Below, piece after piece: positions 26,001 to 36,594 of a stretch of DNA of 64,000 bases. The DNA lies in the NCBI RefSeq assembly GCF_000482865.1, contig NZ_AXWW01000035.1, forward strand, positions 26,296 through 90,295. Reading direction: 5' to 3'. Source of the DNA: Actinokineospora inagensis DSM 44258 (GTDB lineage: Bacteria; Actinomycetota; Actinomycetes; Mycobacteriales; Pseudonocardiaceae). The notes below the pieces were generated by a model that had not been told where the DNA came from, made no database searches, and worked only from the letters and a program-made list of their open reading frames with translations. Made by a program: the position numbers and the translations under genes. Each line of letters starts with the position of its first letter. Positions within the stretch are counted from its first letter, which is position 1.

Positions 26001-26078
26001 TCAGGCCGGACAGATCGAACTCGCCTGCCGCCGCAGGTCGACGTGCAGGCGGTGCACCAGTTGGGGGCCGCCGTTCAT
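26001..26078 (-). CDS. Cysteine-type leader peptide of the ssu operon
   Basis: 25 codons starting MNGGPQLVHRLHVDLRRQ and ending ASSICPA before TGA at 26,001-26,003. The core HVDL-R-x-x-S-x-IC is the signature of short leader peptides found before actinomycete sulfur-metabolism operons, with a cysteine codon close to the end. Stalling or speed of ribosomes at that codon is thought to couple expression to cysteine supply. It precedes ssuC by 48 bases. No strong ribosome site is seen; the ATG is the only good start. Confidence 0.75.
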   Translation of the reverse strand: MNGGPQLVHRLHVDLRRQASSICPA

Positions 26079-26205
26079 GTCGATGAGTGTTCGATCCCGC
26101 CGGGGTGAAGTCAACGGCCCGGACGCCGCGTCTCGAATCCTGGAAACCGCCTGGTCACCTTTACCGGAATTCGCGCAACAACCTGACGCCTTATTTTCTG
26201 TGTGA

Positions 26206-26244
26206 AAAGAAGAAACCCCCGGAACGAATTGTCCCGGGGGTTTT
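26206..26244 (-). terminator. Intrinsic terminator of purA
   Basis: On the minus strand, CCCCCGGGAC (26,240-26,231) and GTTCCGGGGG (26,225-26,216) form a near-perfect stem over a five-base loop AATTC, followed by TTTCTTCTTTT. It begins about 13 bases after the purA stop codon at 26,257. The U-rich tail makes it the most classical terminator of the window. On the plus strand TTTT also follows the stem, so it may act in both directions. Confidence 0.85.
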
Positions 26245-26256
26245 CGGCCTATTCGA

Positions 26257-28324
<2,068 letters not shown>

Positions 28325-28396
28325 CCGTGCACTGTGGTTGATCGGCTGGGCAGCGGCGGTGTCGCCCGAAGCCGGTTCCGCGGGCTACTGGCACGT

Positions 28397-29254
28397 GTGA
28401 AGCGACGTATGAACCGAATCGCGCTGGTGCTCGCGGCGGTGATCGCGACCGGTGTCGCGGTTGCGCCAGTCAGCGACGCAGCGACCATGGACACGTTCTC
28501 CGCCGACCGGGCCACCGTGCGCGACTACCCGGGCAGGCTCGTCCTCGCGAACGCGGCGAAGGGCGACAAGGCGGAACTGACGGCCCACTGCGGCGACTGG
28601 GTGCGGGTCAGGGTGACGGCCGCGCACACCATGGCCACCCCGGTCGGCTGGGTGCTGCGCGGCAACCTCACCAAGGCGGCGCAGGCGGGCGGGCTCGACA
28701 GCGTCCCGGAGCAGTGCGGCACCGACGGCGACCGCTGGCGGGACTGGGTGGGGGCCATCAACGCGCCGTTCCACTCCCTGCGGAAGACGACCGTCGACGG
28801 AGTGACCGGCTGGCGGCGAATCACCTTCGGCACCGGCGTCAAGCTCGCGGCGGGCTGCGTCCCGAGCCTCAACTACACCCGCGTCGGCACCGGGCCGGAC
28901 GTGGTGGACCCGACGCAGCAGGTCACCGATCTCGATCTCGGCCAGGTGTCCTACCGGTACGTGACCACGGACGGCGCCGTGGCGTTGGTTAGCGCGCCCC
29001 GCTCCGGTAGCTCCTACGGGGTCTGGGCGTTTGTCCCGTCCACGTGTCTTGTCCCGAAGGGACGCGCGACGGTCTACTTCAACGAGCCGGTCGTGCAGGT
29101 CACGACCCTGGACGGGCTCAAAACCGGGGTGCAATACCCGGACGGCAGCGTCCGCAAGCGCGGGTGCTCGGCGGCCGTAGCCAGCCCCTCTTACCCCAGT
29201 TTCGGCTACTGGCCCGACCCCCAGCCCGAAAACCGCCCCGCGTGCCCGGTGTAA
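28397..29254 (+). CDS. Secreted protein with SH3-like domain, unknown function
   Basis: 285 residues. Signal peptide VKRRMNRIALVLAAVIATGV, cleaved near SDAA. Residues about 30-90 read like a bacterial SH3 domain (RATVRDYPGRLVLANAAKGD, GDWVRVRV and VGWVLRGNL). The rest has two or three cysteine pairs and no recognised family. GTG 28,397 was preferred to ATG 28,409 because it keeps the basic n-region; neither has a clear ribosome site. Likely extracellular. Its neighbour downstream is also a secreted protein. Confidence 0.7.
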   Translation: MKRRMNRIALVLAAVIATGVAVAPVSDAATMDTFSADRATVRDYPGRLVLANAAKGDKAELTAHCGDWVRVRVTAAHTMATPVGWVLRGNLTKAAQAGGLDSVPEQCGTDGDRWRDWVGAINAPFHSLRKTTVDGVTGWRRITFGTGVKLAAGCVPSLNYTRVGTGPDVVDPTQQVTDLDLGQVSYRYVTTDGAVALVSAPRSGSSYGVWAFVPSTCLVPKGRATVYFNEPVVQVTTLDGLKTGVQYPDGSVRKRGCSAAVASPSYPSFGYWPDPQPENRPACPV

Positions 29255-29360
29255 CCCAGACCTTTCACCGTCCGTTATGAGCCAGTCACTTTCAGGTGCA
29301 TGATCGGCCATCTGGCGGCCCCACGGTGAGGGACCGCCTTCCCCGCTACCCGGAGGAACG

Positions 29361-29987
29361 ATGACGACCAAGACCCGCGTTGCGGCGTTGCTCGCCGCGT
29401 TGATCGGGGTGTTCGCCCTCGCCAGCCCGGCGGGAGCCACCCCGCCCGGCATCCCGAGCGTCAGCACCGCCCGCTCGGAACTGTCCGCGCTCACCGTGCG
29501 CGCCGACGGCTCGATGACCGGCTACTCGCGGGACAAGTTCCCGCACTGGATCACCATCTCGGGGGCCTGCGACACCCGGGAGACCGTCCTCAAGCGCGAC
29601 GGCAGCGGCGTGGTCACCAACTCGTCCTGCGCGGCCACCTCGGGCGCCTGGTACAGCCCCTACGACGGCGCCACCTGGCACGCCGCCTCCGATGTGGACA
29701 TCGACCACGTCGTCCCCCTCGCCGCCGCCTGGCGCTCCGGCGCGTCCGGCTGGTCCACCGCGCAGCGGCAGGCGTTCGCCAACGACCTGACCCACCCGCA
29801 ACTGATCGCCGTCACCGACAACGTCAACCAGGCCAAGGGCGACAAGGGCCCGGAGAGCTGGAAGCCGCCGCTCACCGGTTACTGGTGCACCTACGCCAAG
29901 ATGTGGACGCAGGTGAAGTACACCTACAACCTCACCGTGAACTCGTCGGAGAAGTCGGCCCTGTCGTCGATGCTCGACGGCTGCTGA
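29361..29987 (+). CDS. Secreted HNH-family nuclease (GmrSD C-terminal/DUF1524-like)
   Basis: 208 residues. Signal peptide about residues 1-26 ending SPAGA. The catalytic region has DVDIDHVVPLAAAWRSGASG (the HNH histidine), then NDLTHPQLIAVTDNVNQAKG with the second metal site, and GPESWKPP. Cysteines CDTRETVL, SSCAAT, YWCTYA and the last residue probably form disulfides. It should be an extracellular nuclease for nutrition or competition. GGAGG lies four bases before ATG 29,361, and a perfect hairpin follows. Confidence 0.88.
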   Translation: MTTKTRVAALLAALIGVFALASPAGATPPGIPSVSTARSELSALTVRADGSMTGYSRDKFPHWITISGACDTRETVLKRDGSGVVTNSSCAATSGAWYSPYDGATWHAASDVDIDHVVPLAAAWRSGASGWSTAQRQAFANDLTHPQLIAVTDNVNQAKGDKGPESWKPPLTGYWCTYAKMWTQVKYTYNLTVNSSEKSALSSMLDGC

Positions 29988-29994
29988 CCCTTTG

Positions 29995-30035
29995 CGCCGA
30001 AACGTCCGGTTCTCCCCGAACCGGACGTTTCGGCG
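29995..30035 (+). terminator. 18-bp perfect hairpin after the secreted nuclease gene
   Basis: CGCCGAAACGTCCGGTTC (29,995-30,012) and GAACCGGACGTTTCGGCG (30,018-30,035) form an 18-base perfect stem with loop TCCCC, starting nine bases after the nuclease stop. No T-run follows. Strong candidate for a U-less actinomycete terminator. Confidence 0.8.
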
Positions 30036-30133
30036 ACCTGCACCGCGAACGAACAACCCCCGCGGCCGCTTTGTCCACTGTGGCCATAGCCGTACACTTC
30101 CCCGGGCTCGGCTCACATCCTGGGGGATACACC

Positions 30134-31117
30134 GTGGCTTTACGCGACGACGACGGCGACATCTTCGACCACCCGGACCTACGGAACCCGACGTGGCTGG
30201 CGCGCGTTGAAAAGGACGCCAAGAAAGCCGCCAGAAAAGCCCGACCGCCACGCGTCCGAAAACGCAAGTCGCGTCCGCGCGAGCCCCGACCGCGGCGGTT
30301 CTCGACCACCACGCGAATCGGCCTGATCATCACCAGCGCACTGGTCGTCGTGTCGGCCGCGACCTACCTGCCCAAGCTGTGGACCAAACACGACCACACG
30401 ACGGCCACGACGGCGGATCTCGCTTTCCGGGTCGACATGACCCACCCCTTCGAAAACACCCCCGCATCGGGCTGGAGCGACGGGGCCGCCGGGATCGTCA
30501 CCCCCATCGCGACACCACTGCGCGGCCACAGCGCCAAAGAGGTCCAAGACGCCTTCGACCGCACCAAAGCGGTAGTCATCGCGTCCCGGCTCGACCCCGA
30601 CGTCATCGAACGCGGTGACCTCACCAAGGCAACAACGCTGTTGTCCGCCTACAGCAAGCGATTCCTCGACGAGGACCCGCACTCGCGGTCGAGTTGGGTC
30701 ACCAAGATCGCCAACGAGTACCCGCTGCTGCCGGTGCGACCGAAGGTGTCCGGCCGGATGTGGGCCGACATCGACAACACCGGCAACATCTTGATCCACA
30801 CCGACTACGTCGTCGCCTACGCGTTCGCCATCGACGACCCGAGCCGGATTCGCGGCCCCTTCGACATCGTCGCCGTCGAACGGCACGCCGCCGACTACGT
30901 CCACTACACCGATCCCAAGTGGGACGCCGACACCCTCGGTATCCGACTCAGCCATGCCGACGGCTACCGCTACTCGATGTCCTGCACGGCCGCCGATCGC
31001 GGCGAACTGGCACCCGCCTACAGCGACCACAGCCACGACCCGGCAGGCGACCTCGCGGGACCTGAGCGCTACCTCGACCCGAACTCCTCCCTGCAGGTCC
31101 CCGACGACTGCCACTAG
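30134..31117 (+). CDS. Single-pass membrane protein, unknown function
   Basis: 327 residues. The cytoplasmic N terminus (about 60 residues) is extremely basic, with RVEKDAKKAARKARPPRVRK followed by more Lys/Arg. One membrane helix follows (IGLIITSALVVVSAATYLP, residues about 64-82), then a 240-residue external domain with motifs MTHPFENTPASGWSDG, VIASRLDPDVIERGD and VAYAFAIDDP, and paired cysteines near the end. I recognise no named family. GTG 30,134 is preceded by GGGGGAT. It is convergent with the DUF3151 gene; mycobacteria also have a membrane-protein gene at that place. Confidence 0.75.
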   Translation: MALRDDDGDIFDHPDLRNPTWLARVEKDAKKAARKARPPRVRKRKSRPREPRPRRFSTTTRIGLIITSALVVVSAATYLPKLWTKHDHTTATTADLAFRVDMTHPFENTPASGWSDGAAGIVTPIATPLRGHSAKEVQDAFDRTKAVVIASRLDPDVIERGDLTKATTLLSAYSKRFLDEDPHSRSSWVTKIANEYPLLPVRPKVSGRMWADIDNTGNILIHTDYVVAYAFAIDDPSRIRGPFDIVAVERHAADYVHYTDPKWDADTLGIRLSHADGYRYSMSCTAADRGELAPAYSDHSHDPAGDLAGPERYLDPNSSLQVPDDCH

Positions 31118-31125
31118 GCGATCGG

Positions 31126-31536
31126 TCAGCGGAGGCCGAGTTCGCTCGGGGCGGTGGGGTCGGAGTCGGCGAGGAAGGTGGAGCAGCGGGTGTATTCCTC
31201 GGTGTCGCCGATGGTGTGGGCGGCCTTGGCGAGGGCGGCGAGTGCGCGCAGGAAGCCCTGGTTGGGGCGGTGCGACCAGGGGATGGGGCCGAAGCCCTTC
31301 CAGCCGGAGCGGCGGAGTTGGTCGAGGCCGCGGTGGTAGCCGGTGCGGGCGTAGGCGTAGGCGGCGATGGGGTCGCCCGCGGCGAGGGCGCGTTCGGCCA
31401 GGGCGGCCCATGCCTCGCTGAAGTCGGGCCACCGGGTGGCGACGTCGACCGGGTCGGTGCCCTCGGCCAGGGCGGTCTGCGGCTCGGCGCGGTCGGGCAG
31501 CAGGGTGGGCTCGGGGCCGAGGAGGTTCTGGTTCAT
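31126..31536 (-). CDS. DUF3151 protein
   Basis: 136 residues, cytoplasmic. It starts MNQNLLGPEPTLLPDRAEPQ, then LAERALAAGDPIAAYAYART, RRSGWKGFGPIPWSHRPNQG and IGDTEEYTRCSTFLADSDPT, which covers the whole DUF3151 family found across actinobacteria beside purA/fba genes. Function unknown; the repeated helical pattern resembles a TPR-like fold. ATG 31,536 has AGGA about nine bases upstream; an ATG three codons earlier is also possible. Confidence 0.9.
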   Translation of the reverse strand: MNQNLLGPEPTLLPDRAEPQTALAEGTDPVDVATRWPDFSEAWAALAERALAAGDPIAAYAYARTGYHRGLDQLRRSGWKGFGPIPWSHRPNQGFLRALAALAKAAHTIGDTEEYTRCSTFLADSDPTAPSELGLR

Positions 31537-31587
31537 GTCCGCCATCCTGCCGTACCGGCTGCGACCTCCGGCGCAAGCACCGTCATC

Positions 31588-32685
31588 ATGGGGAACGTGA
31601 ATCAGATCGCCCCCGTCGGTGCTTTCTTCCGGCAGCACTGGACGCGCGGTGCCGCGGGCCGCGAGACCCCCGAGTGGGTGTGGCGCTTCGCCTACCGCAC
31701 GTGGCTGGTCGCGCTGGTGTTCAAGCTGCTCGGCTCTTCCTGGGACGAGTCGTGGCACTTCCGGTTCCTGCGCGACGACCTCGCCCCGCCGCACCTGATC
31801 AACACGGTGGGGACGGGGATCGCGATCGTGCTGGTCGCGATCCACACGTACACCGGGATGGCGGGGACCAGGCGGTCGATCCGGCTGGTCCAGGCCGGGA
31901 TCTGCGTGTTCCTCGTCGCGGCGCCGCTGGATGTGATCAACCACCGGGTCAACGGGCTGGACCTCACCGCGTGGAGCCCGTCGCACGCGCTGCTCTACCT
32001 GGGGACCGCGCTGATGATCGCGGGCTTGATCGACGGGTGGGTGGCCGGGCCGCGGACCACACCGGTGCTGGTCGCGCTCTGGGTCTTCTTCCTGGAGAAC
32101 ACCGTTTTCCCGAACGGGCAGCAGGAGTACGGCGCGCTGGAGATGAAGTCGTGCCTGCCGCACGGGGTGCTCGACCCGCAGAGTTGTTACGCCGAAAGAG
32201 AACTGCTCGAGTTCGCCGCCCGGCAGATCGGTCGACCGGTGGACTACCAGGCCATCGAGCATTTCGCGTTGCCCATCCCGGCGTGGGTCTACCCGCTCTG
32301 GGGCATCGGCGCGGCGGCGCTCGTGCTCGCCGTGGCCGCCAAGACGATCCGCAAACCGTGGGCGGCCACCGCTGTCGCGGGCGGGTACGTGGCCTACCGG
32401 GCGGTCATCTGGCCACTACTGGTGGCGGCGCACTTCCCACCGTCCACTGTGCCGTTCTACCTGCTGTTCGTCGGGCTCGCCGTGGACGTCGCCCGGCGGT
32501 TGCCGCGTCCTGTCGAGGCGGTCGTGGGCGCGGTCCTGGTCACCGCGCTCGGTTACGGCGCCCTGTACCTGCAGAAGACCTTCGTCGGTGCCCCGCCGGT
32601 CGCCTGGTGGTCGGCGCCGATCGCGCTCGGCGCGGTCGGTCTACTGTGGTCTCTCGGTCGTCCACTCAGTCGACGGCTGACATGA
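31588..32685 (+). CDS. Multi-pass membrane protein, unknown function
   Basis: 365 residues with about ten membrane helices (for example INTVGTGIAIVLVAIHTYTG, VQAGICVFLVAAPLDVINHR and VLVALWVFFLENTVFP). Polar loops contain WDESWHFRFLRDDLAPPHLI and HRVNGLDLTAWSPSHALLYL, with histidines and acidic residues that could bind metal or lipid. No family recognised. ATG 31,588 was chosen; GTG 31,597 is an alternative. Divergent from the DUF3151 gene and convergent with fba, with a shared hairpin between. Confidence 0.75.
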   Translation: MGNVNQIAPVGAFFRQHWTRGAAGRETPEWVWRFAYRTWLVALVFKLLGSSWDESWHFRFLRDDLAPPHLINTVGTGIAIVLVAIHTYTGMAGTRRSIRLVQAGICVFLVAAPLDVINHRVNGLDLTAWSPSHALLYLGTALMIAGLIDGWVAGPRTTPVLVALWVFFLENTVFPNGQQEYGALEMKSCLPHGVLDPQSCYAERELLEFAARQIGRPVDYQAIEHFALPIPAWVYPLWGIGAAALVLAVAAKTIRKPWAATAVAGGYVAYRAVIWPLLVAAHFPPSTVPFYLLFVGLAVDVARRLPRPVEAVVGAVLVTALGYGALYLQKTFVGAPPVAWWSAPIALGAVGLLWSLGRPLSRRLT

Positions 32686-32721
32686 AAAGGCCCTCTCCCC
32701 GGCGCACCGGCGGAGAGGGCC
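32685..32721 (-). terminator. Terminator of fba
   Basis: On the minus strand GGCCCTCTCC and GGAGAGGGCC pair across about twelve bases (32,721 to 32,689), followed by TTTT (32,688-32,685). It begins seven bases after the fba stop and abuts the stop codon of the convergent membrane gene, so it may serve both. Confidence 0.85.
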
Positions 32722-32728
32722 CCTGGGA

Positions 32729-33763
32729 TCAACCCGCGATCATGCGGCCCGCGGACTTCAGGTGCTCGCACGCCTGCGTGATGCGGGCGGCCATCGCCTG
32801 CTCGGCGACCTTCAGGTAGCTGCGCGGGTCGTACACCTTCTTGTTGCCGACCTCACCGTCCACCTTGAGCACACCGTCGTAGTTGCTGAACATGTGCCCG
32901 ACGATCGGCCGGGTGAACGCGTACTGCGTGTCCGTGTCGATGTTCATCTTGATGACGCCGTAGGAGACCGCCTCGTGGATCTCCTCCAGCAGCGAGCCGG
33001 ACCCGCCGTGGAAGACCAGGTCGAACGGCTTGGCGCCACTGGGGAGACCGAGCTTCTCGGCGACGACGTCCTGGCCCTGCTTGAGGATCTCCGGGCGCAG
33101 CTTGACGTTGCCGGGCTTGTACACGCCGTGCACGTTGCCGAAGGTCGCGGCCAGCAGGTAGCGGCCCTTCTCGCCGGTGCCGAGCGCGTCGACCGTCTTG
33201 AGGTAGTCCTCGGCGGAGGTGTACAGCTTGTCGTTGATCTCGTTGGCGACGCCGTCCTCCTCGCCGCCGACGACACCGACCTCGATCTCCAGCACGATCT
33301 TCGCGGCGGCGGCCCTGGCCAGCAGCTCGCTCGCGATCTGCAGGTTCTCGTCCAGCGGAACGGCGGAGCCGTCCCACATGTGCGACTGGAACAGCGGGTT
33401 GCCGCCCCGGTCGACGCGCTCCTGGCTGATGGCCAGCAGCGGGCGGACGTAGCCGTCGAGCTTGTCCTTCGGGCAGTGGTCGGTGTGCAGCGCGACGTTC
33501 ACCGGGTACTTGGCGGCGACGACGTGCGCGAACTCGGCGAGCCCGACCGCGCCGGTGACCATGTCCTTGACCTTGGTGCCGGAGGCGAACTCGGCGCCGC
33601 CGGTCGAGACCTGGATGATCCCGTCGCTCTCGGCCTCGGCGAAGCCGCGCAGCGCGGCGTTCAGGGTCTCCGACGAGGTCACGTTGATGGCGGGGTAAGC
33701 GAACTCGTTCGCCTTGGCCCGGTCCAGCATCTCCGCGTAGACCTCGGGTGTGGCGATGGGCAT
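32729..33763 (-). CDS. fba: Class II fructose-1,6-bisphosphate aldolase
   Basis: 344 residues. Zinc enzyme of glycolysis and gluconeogenesis that splits fructose-1,6-bisphosphate to DHAP and glyceraldehyde-3-phosphate. VALHTDHCPKDKLDGYVRPL holds the catalytic aspartate and a zinc histidine; EIEVGVVGGEEDGV is the second class II signature; FHGGSGSLLEEI is the phosphate and metal site. The length fits the longer class IIA form. AGGAGGAG precedes ATG 33,763, and a terminator follows. Apparently monocistronic. Confidence 0.97.
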   Translation of the reverse strand: MPIATPEVYAEMLDRAKANEFAYPAINVTSSETLNAALRGFAEAESDGIIQVSTGGAEFASGTKVKDMVTGAVGLAEFAHVVAAKYPVNVALHTDHCPKDKLDGYVRPLLAISQERVDRGGNPLFQSHMWDGSAVPLDENLQIASELLARAAAAKIVLEIEVGVVGGEEDGVANEINDKLYTSAEDYLKTVDALGTGEKGRYLLAATFGNVHGVYKPGNVKLRPEILKQGQDVVAEKLGLPSGAKPFDLVFHGGSGSLLEEIHEAVSYGVIKMNIDTDTQYAFTRPIVGHMFSNYDGVLKVDGEVGNKKVYDPRSYLKVAEQAMAARITQACEHLKSAGRMIAG

Positions 33764-33846
33764 CGTGCTCCTCCTCGGGGTGGCCTGCGCCGTTCTGGCG
33801 CATCCTACGAGCAGCAGCGGCCGCGCGTGTTGGGCAGACTGGCCGC

Positions 33847-34131
33847 ATGGCCACTGCAACCTGGAACGGCGAGGTCGTCGCGGAGAGCGACGACACCGTC
33901 ATCGTCGAGAACAACCACTACTTCCCGATCGACTCGGTGCACCAGCAGTTCCTGCGCCCGTCGGAGACCACGTCCGTCTGCCCGTGGAAGGGGACAGCGA
34001 ACTACTACTCGTTGCACGTCAACGGCGAGGACAACGTGGACGCGGTCTGGTTCTACGCCGAACCGAAGCCGGAGGCGGCGCAGATCAAGGACCGGGTGGC
34101 GTTCTGGAAGGGTGTCGAGGTCACCGGCTGA
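33847..34131 (+). CDS. DUF427 protein
   Basis: 94 residues. MATATWNGEVVAESDDTVIV, YFPIDSVHQQFLRPSETTSV and CPWKGTANYYSLHVNG cover the whole DUF427 beta-sandwich. Members are small cytoplasmic proteins of unknown function, common in actinobacteria. Divergent from fba with 83 bases between starts, and followed 48 bases later by an aldo/keto reductase with which it may be co-transcribed. Confidence 0.9.
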   Translation: MATATWNGEVVAESDDTVIVENNHYFPIDSVHQQFLRPSETTSVCPWKGTANYYSLHVNGEDNVDAVWFYAEPKPEAAQIKDRVAFWKGVEVTG

Positions 34132-34179
34132 TCCGGTTAGTTCGGTGACTGGCGAACCTCGGCGCGGTAGGTTCGCGGT

Positions 34180-35115
34180 ATGACGAGAATCGGCAGTACC
34201 GACCTTGAGGTGTACCCGCTGAACCTGGGCACGAACGTGTTCGGGTGGACCGCTTCGAGGGACGCGTCGTTCGCGGTGCTGGACGCGTACGCGGCGGCGG
34301 GCGGCAACTTCGTCGACACGGCCGACATGTATTCCCAGTGGGCGCCGGGCAACTCCGGCGGCGAGTCGGAGACGATCATCGGCGAGTGGCTGGCCGCGCG
34401 CGGCAAGCGCGACCAGTTCGTGGTGGCGACGAAGCTGTCCGCCCTCGAGGGTTTCAAGGGCCTCTCCGCGGCCAACGTCAAGGCGGCCGCGGAGGGCTCC
34501 CTCCGGCGGCTCGGCACCGACCACATCGACCTGTACTACGCGCACTACGACGACGAGGACACGCCGATCGAGGAGACGCTGGCGGCGTTCGACGAGCTCG
34601 TCCGCGCGGGCAAGGTGCGCTACATCGCCGCGTCGAACCTGTCGGCCAAGCGGGTCGAGGAGTCGTTGGCGATCTCCGACCGGGAGGGGTTCGCCCGGTA
34701 CGTGGCGCTGCAGCCGCACTACAGCCTGATCGAGCGGTCGGGCTACGAGGACGAGTACGCGGCGTTGGTGGCGCGGGAGAACCTGGGCGTCCTGCCGTAC
34801 TGGTCGCTGGCGAAGGGCTTCCTCACCGGCAAGTACCGCGACGGCGGCCCGACCGTCGACAGCCCCCGCGCGGGTGCGGCCGCCCAGTACCTCGATGACC
34901 GCGGTCGTCGGGTGTTGGCCGCGCTGGACGAGGTCTCGGCGGCGCACTCGACCACCGTTGCCGCTGTCGCGTTGGCTTGGCTGACGGCGCAACCGAACGT
35001 CGTCGCTCCCATCGCGAGCGCGCGCTCCACCGAGCAACTGGCCGACCTGCTCCCGGCGGCCGAACTCGCTCTTACCGCCGACGAGGTCGCGAAGCTGACG
35101 GCCGCATCGGAGTAG
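34180..35115 (+). CDS. Aldo/keto reductase
   Basis: 311 residues, NADPH-dependent oxidoreductase with TIM-barrel fold. The catalytic tetrad is visible: Asp and Tyr in VDTADMYSQW, Lys in VVATKLSA, and His in YYAHYDDED. Cofactor-binding C-terminal sequence is WLTAQPNVVAPIASARSTEQ. It belongs to the group near YajO/potassium-channel beta subunits. The substrate is not evident. The start ATG 34,180 begins directly with the barrel's N-terminal MTRIGSTDLEVYPLNLGTNV. Confidence 0.92.
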   Translation: MTRIGSTDLEVYPLNLGTNVFGWTASRDASFAVLDAYAAAGGNFVDTADMYSQWAPGNSGGESETIIGEWLAARGKRDQFVVATKLSALEGFKGLSAANVKAAAEGSLRRLGTDHIDLYYAHYDDEDTPIEETLAAFDELVRAGKVRYIAASNLSAKRVEESLAISDREGFARYVALQPHYSLIERSGYEDEYAALVARENLGVLPYWSLAKGFLTGKYRDGGPTVDSPRAGAAAQYLDDRGRRVLAALDEVSAAHSTTVAAVALAWLTAQPNVVAPIASARSTEQLADLLPAAELALTADEVAKLTAASE

Positions 35116-35179
35116 TTGTCACCGATGGCGGGCTGGGTCTAGTCGAAAGGCGTCGTAGGCGTCGAAAGGCGGCGAAGGC

Positions 35180-35488
35180 TCAGTCCGCCATCGACGTTCG
35201 GTGGCCCAGTACTTCGAGCAGGTGGCGGGCCGCCGCGATGACCGCCGGGTCCTCGCCCGCGCCCGCGGCCACCAGGGTGGCGGTGATGTCGGCCCGCTGC
35301 TCGGGTACCTGCACGTCCTCGGCGACCTCGGCGTCGATCACCTCGTCGTCGTCGCGCCGGTGCAGCACGCGGCGGACCTCGGCGGTCAGCGCGGTGTACC
35401 CGTCGGCGGCGGCCGCGGGCACCGGGCTGCCGGACACGGTCGCGGCGGCCCCGGCGAGCAACGCGGTCACGACGAGGTCCACGGTCAC
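35180..35488 (-). CDS. Small protein with Ala-rich N-terminal helix, unknown function
   Basis: 102 residues. VDLVVTALLAGAAATVSGSP, then DGYTALTAEVRRVLHRR, an acidic stretch, and AAGAGEDPAVIAAARHLLEV. The same order (hydrophobic helix, AYxALK-like helix, DPELxxAAxxLL end) is seen in the N-terminal modules of some actinobacterial signalling or effector-associated proteins, here present as a stand-alone protein. GAGGAG precedes GTG 35,488. Divergent from the SDR gene. Confidence 0.6.
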   Translation of the reverse strand: MTVDLVVTALLAGAAATVSGSPVPAAAADGYTALTAEVRRVLHRRDDDEVIDAEVAEDVQVPEQRADITATLVAAGAGEDPAVIAAARHLLEVLGHRTSMAD

Positions 35489-35600
35489 GAACGGCTCCTC
35501 TGCGGTTACCCAGGCGCCACGGAGCGTGGCTGGCCCTCATCACATCGACGGACCCCGGCCGTGGGTTACCGGCATGTCGAAAACCTGTTACTCGCGGTAG

Positions 35601-35615
35601 CTTACCGCCGGTAAG
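35601..35615. promoter_or_regulatory. Palindromic operator candidate upstream of SDR gene
   Basis: CTTACC-GCC-GGTAAG is a perfect 6-base inverted repeat with a 3-base centre, lying 45 bases before the SDR start at 35,660 and within the divergent region from the gene at 35,488. Such size and symmetry suit a TetR-type repressor site. No regulator gene is adjacent. Confidence 0.4.
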
Positions 35616-35659
35616 TTGAGGTACGGTGCGCTCCTGAGCTGCTGTTTGGGAGGGCACCG

Positions 35660-36580
35660 ATGGGCATCACCAACCTGCTGACCCGCGAGCGGGCCGTCGA
35701 CGGGAAGGTCGTCGTGATCACCGGGGCCGCCCGGGGCCTCGGCGCGGGTCTTGCCCGCCGACTGGCCGCGCGGGGCGCGAAGCTCGCCCTGGTCGGGCTG
35801 GAGCCTGCGGAGTTGGCCGAGGTCGCCGCCGACTGCGCGGACGCGGCCGTGTTCGAGGCCGACGTGACCGACTGGGCCGACCTGGAGACCGCCGTGCAGG
35901 GCGTGGTCGAGCGGTTCGGCGGCATCGACATCGTGATCGCCAACGCGGGCATCGCGGCGGCGGGCTTCGTCCGGTCGATCGACCCGGCCGCCTTCGAGCG
36001 CACCATCGAGGTCGACCTGCTCGGGGTCTGGCGCACCACCCGGGTGACGCTGCCCCACCTGATCGAGCGACGCGGCTACCTGCTGGTCGTCTCGTCGATG
36101 GCCGCGATCGCGCACGCGCCCGCGATGGCCGCCTACGCCGCCGCCAAGGCCGGGGTGGAGGCGTTCAGCAACAGCCTGCGCGCGGAGGTCCGGCACCTCG
36201 GGGTCCGGGTCGGCGTGGCGCACCCGAGTTGGATCGCGACCGACCTGGTCAACGCCGCCGACGAGCACCCGGTGTTCGGCCCGCTGCGGGCGAGCATGCC
36301 CGGCCCGATCGGCCGGACCTACCCGGTGCCGGTCGCGCTGGACGCCCTGGAGAAGGGCGTGCTGCGCCGCGACCGCACGGTGCACGTGCCCGGCTGGGTC
36401 GGCGCGCTCAAGCTGGTGCGCGCGTTCCTGCCGCCGGTGATCGAGATCGGCGCCCGGTTGACCGGGAACCTGGTGGCCAGGGCCGACAAGGCGGCCCTGG
36501 CCGACATCGCCGCGCGCGGCGCCGACGTCTCGTCCCGGCCGGTCGGCGCGGGCGGGGCGGCGGCGATGCGCGGCCGGTAG
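35660..36580 (+). CDS. Short-chain dehydrogenase/reductase
   Basis: 306 residues, Rossmann-fold NAD(P) oxidoreductase. Cofactor loop VVVITGAARGLGAGLARRL (about 17-35), IVIANAGIAAAG, catalytic Ser-Tyr-Lys in VVSSMAAIAHAPAMAAYAAA followed by KAGVEAF. A C-terminal extension of about 60 residues contains a weakly hydrophobic helix (LVRAFLPPVIEIGARLTG). GGGAGG lies a few bases before ATG 35,660. The substrate is unknown; lipid or steroid-like alcohols are possible for this extended type. Confidence 0.9.
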   Translation: MGITNLLTRERAVDGKVVVITGAARGLGAGLARRLAARGAKLALVGLEPAELAEVAADCADAAVFEADVTDWADLETAVQGVVERFGGIDIVIANAGIAAAGFVRSIDPAAFERTIEVDLLGVWRTTRVTLPHLIERRGYLLVVSSMAAIAHAPAMAAYAAAKAGVEAFSNSLRAEVRHLGVRVGVAHPSWIATDLVNAADEHPVFGPLRASMPGPIGRTYPVPVALDALEKGVLRRDRTVHVPGWVGALKLVRAFLPPVIEIGARLTGNLVARADKAALADIAARGADVSSRPVGAGGAAAMRGR

Positions 36581-36594
36581 CCGGTGGCCAGTGG

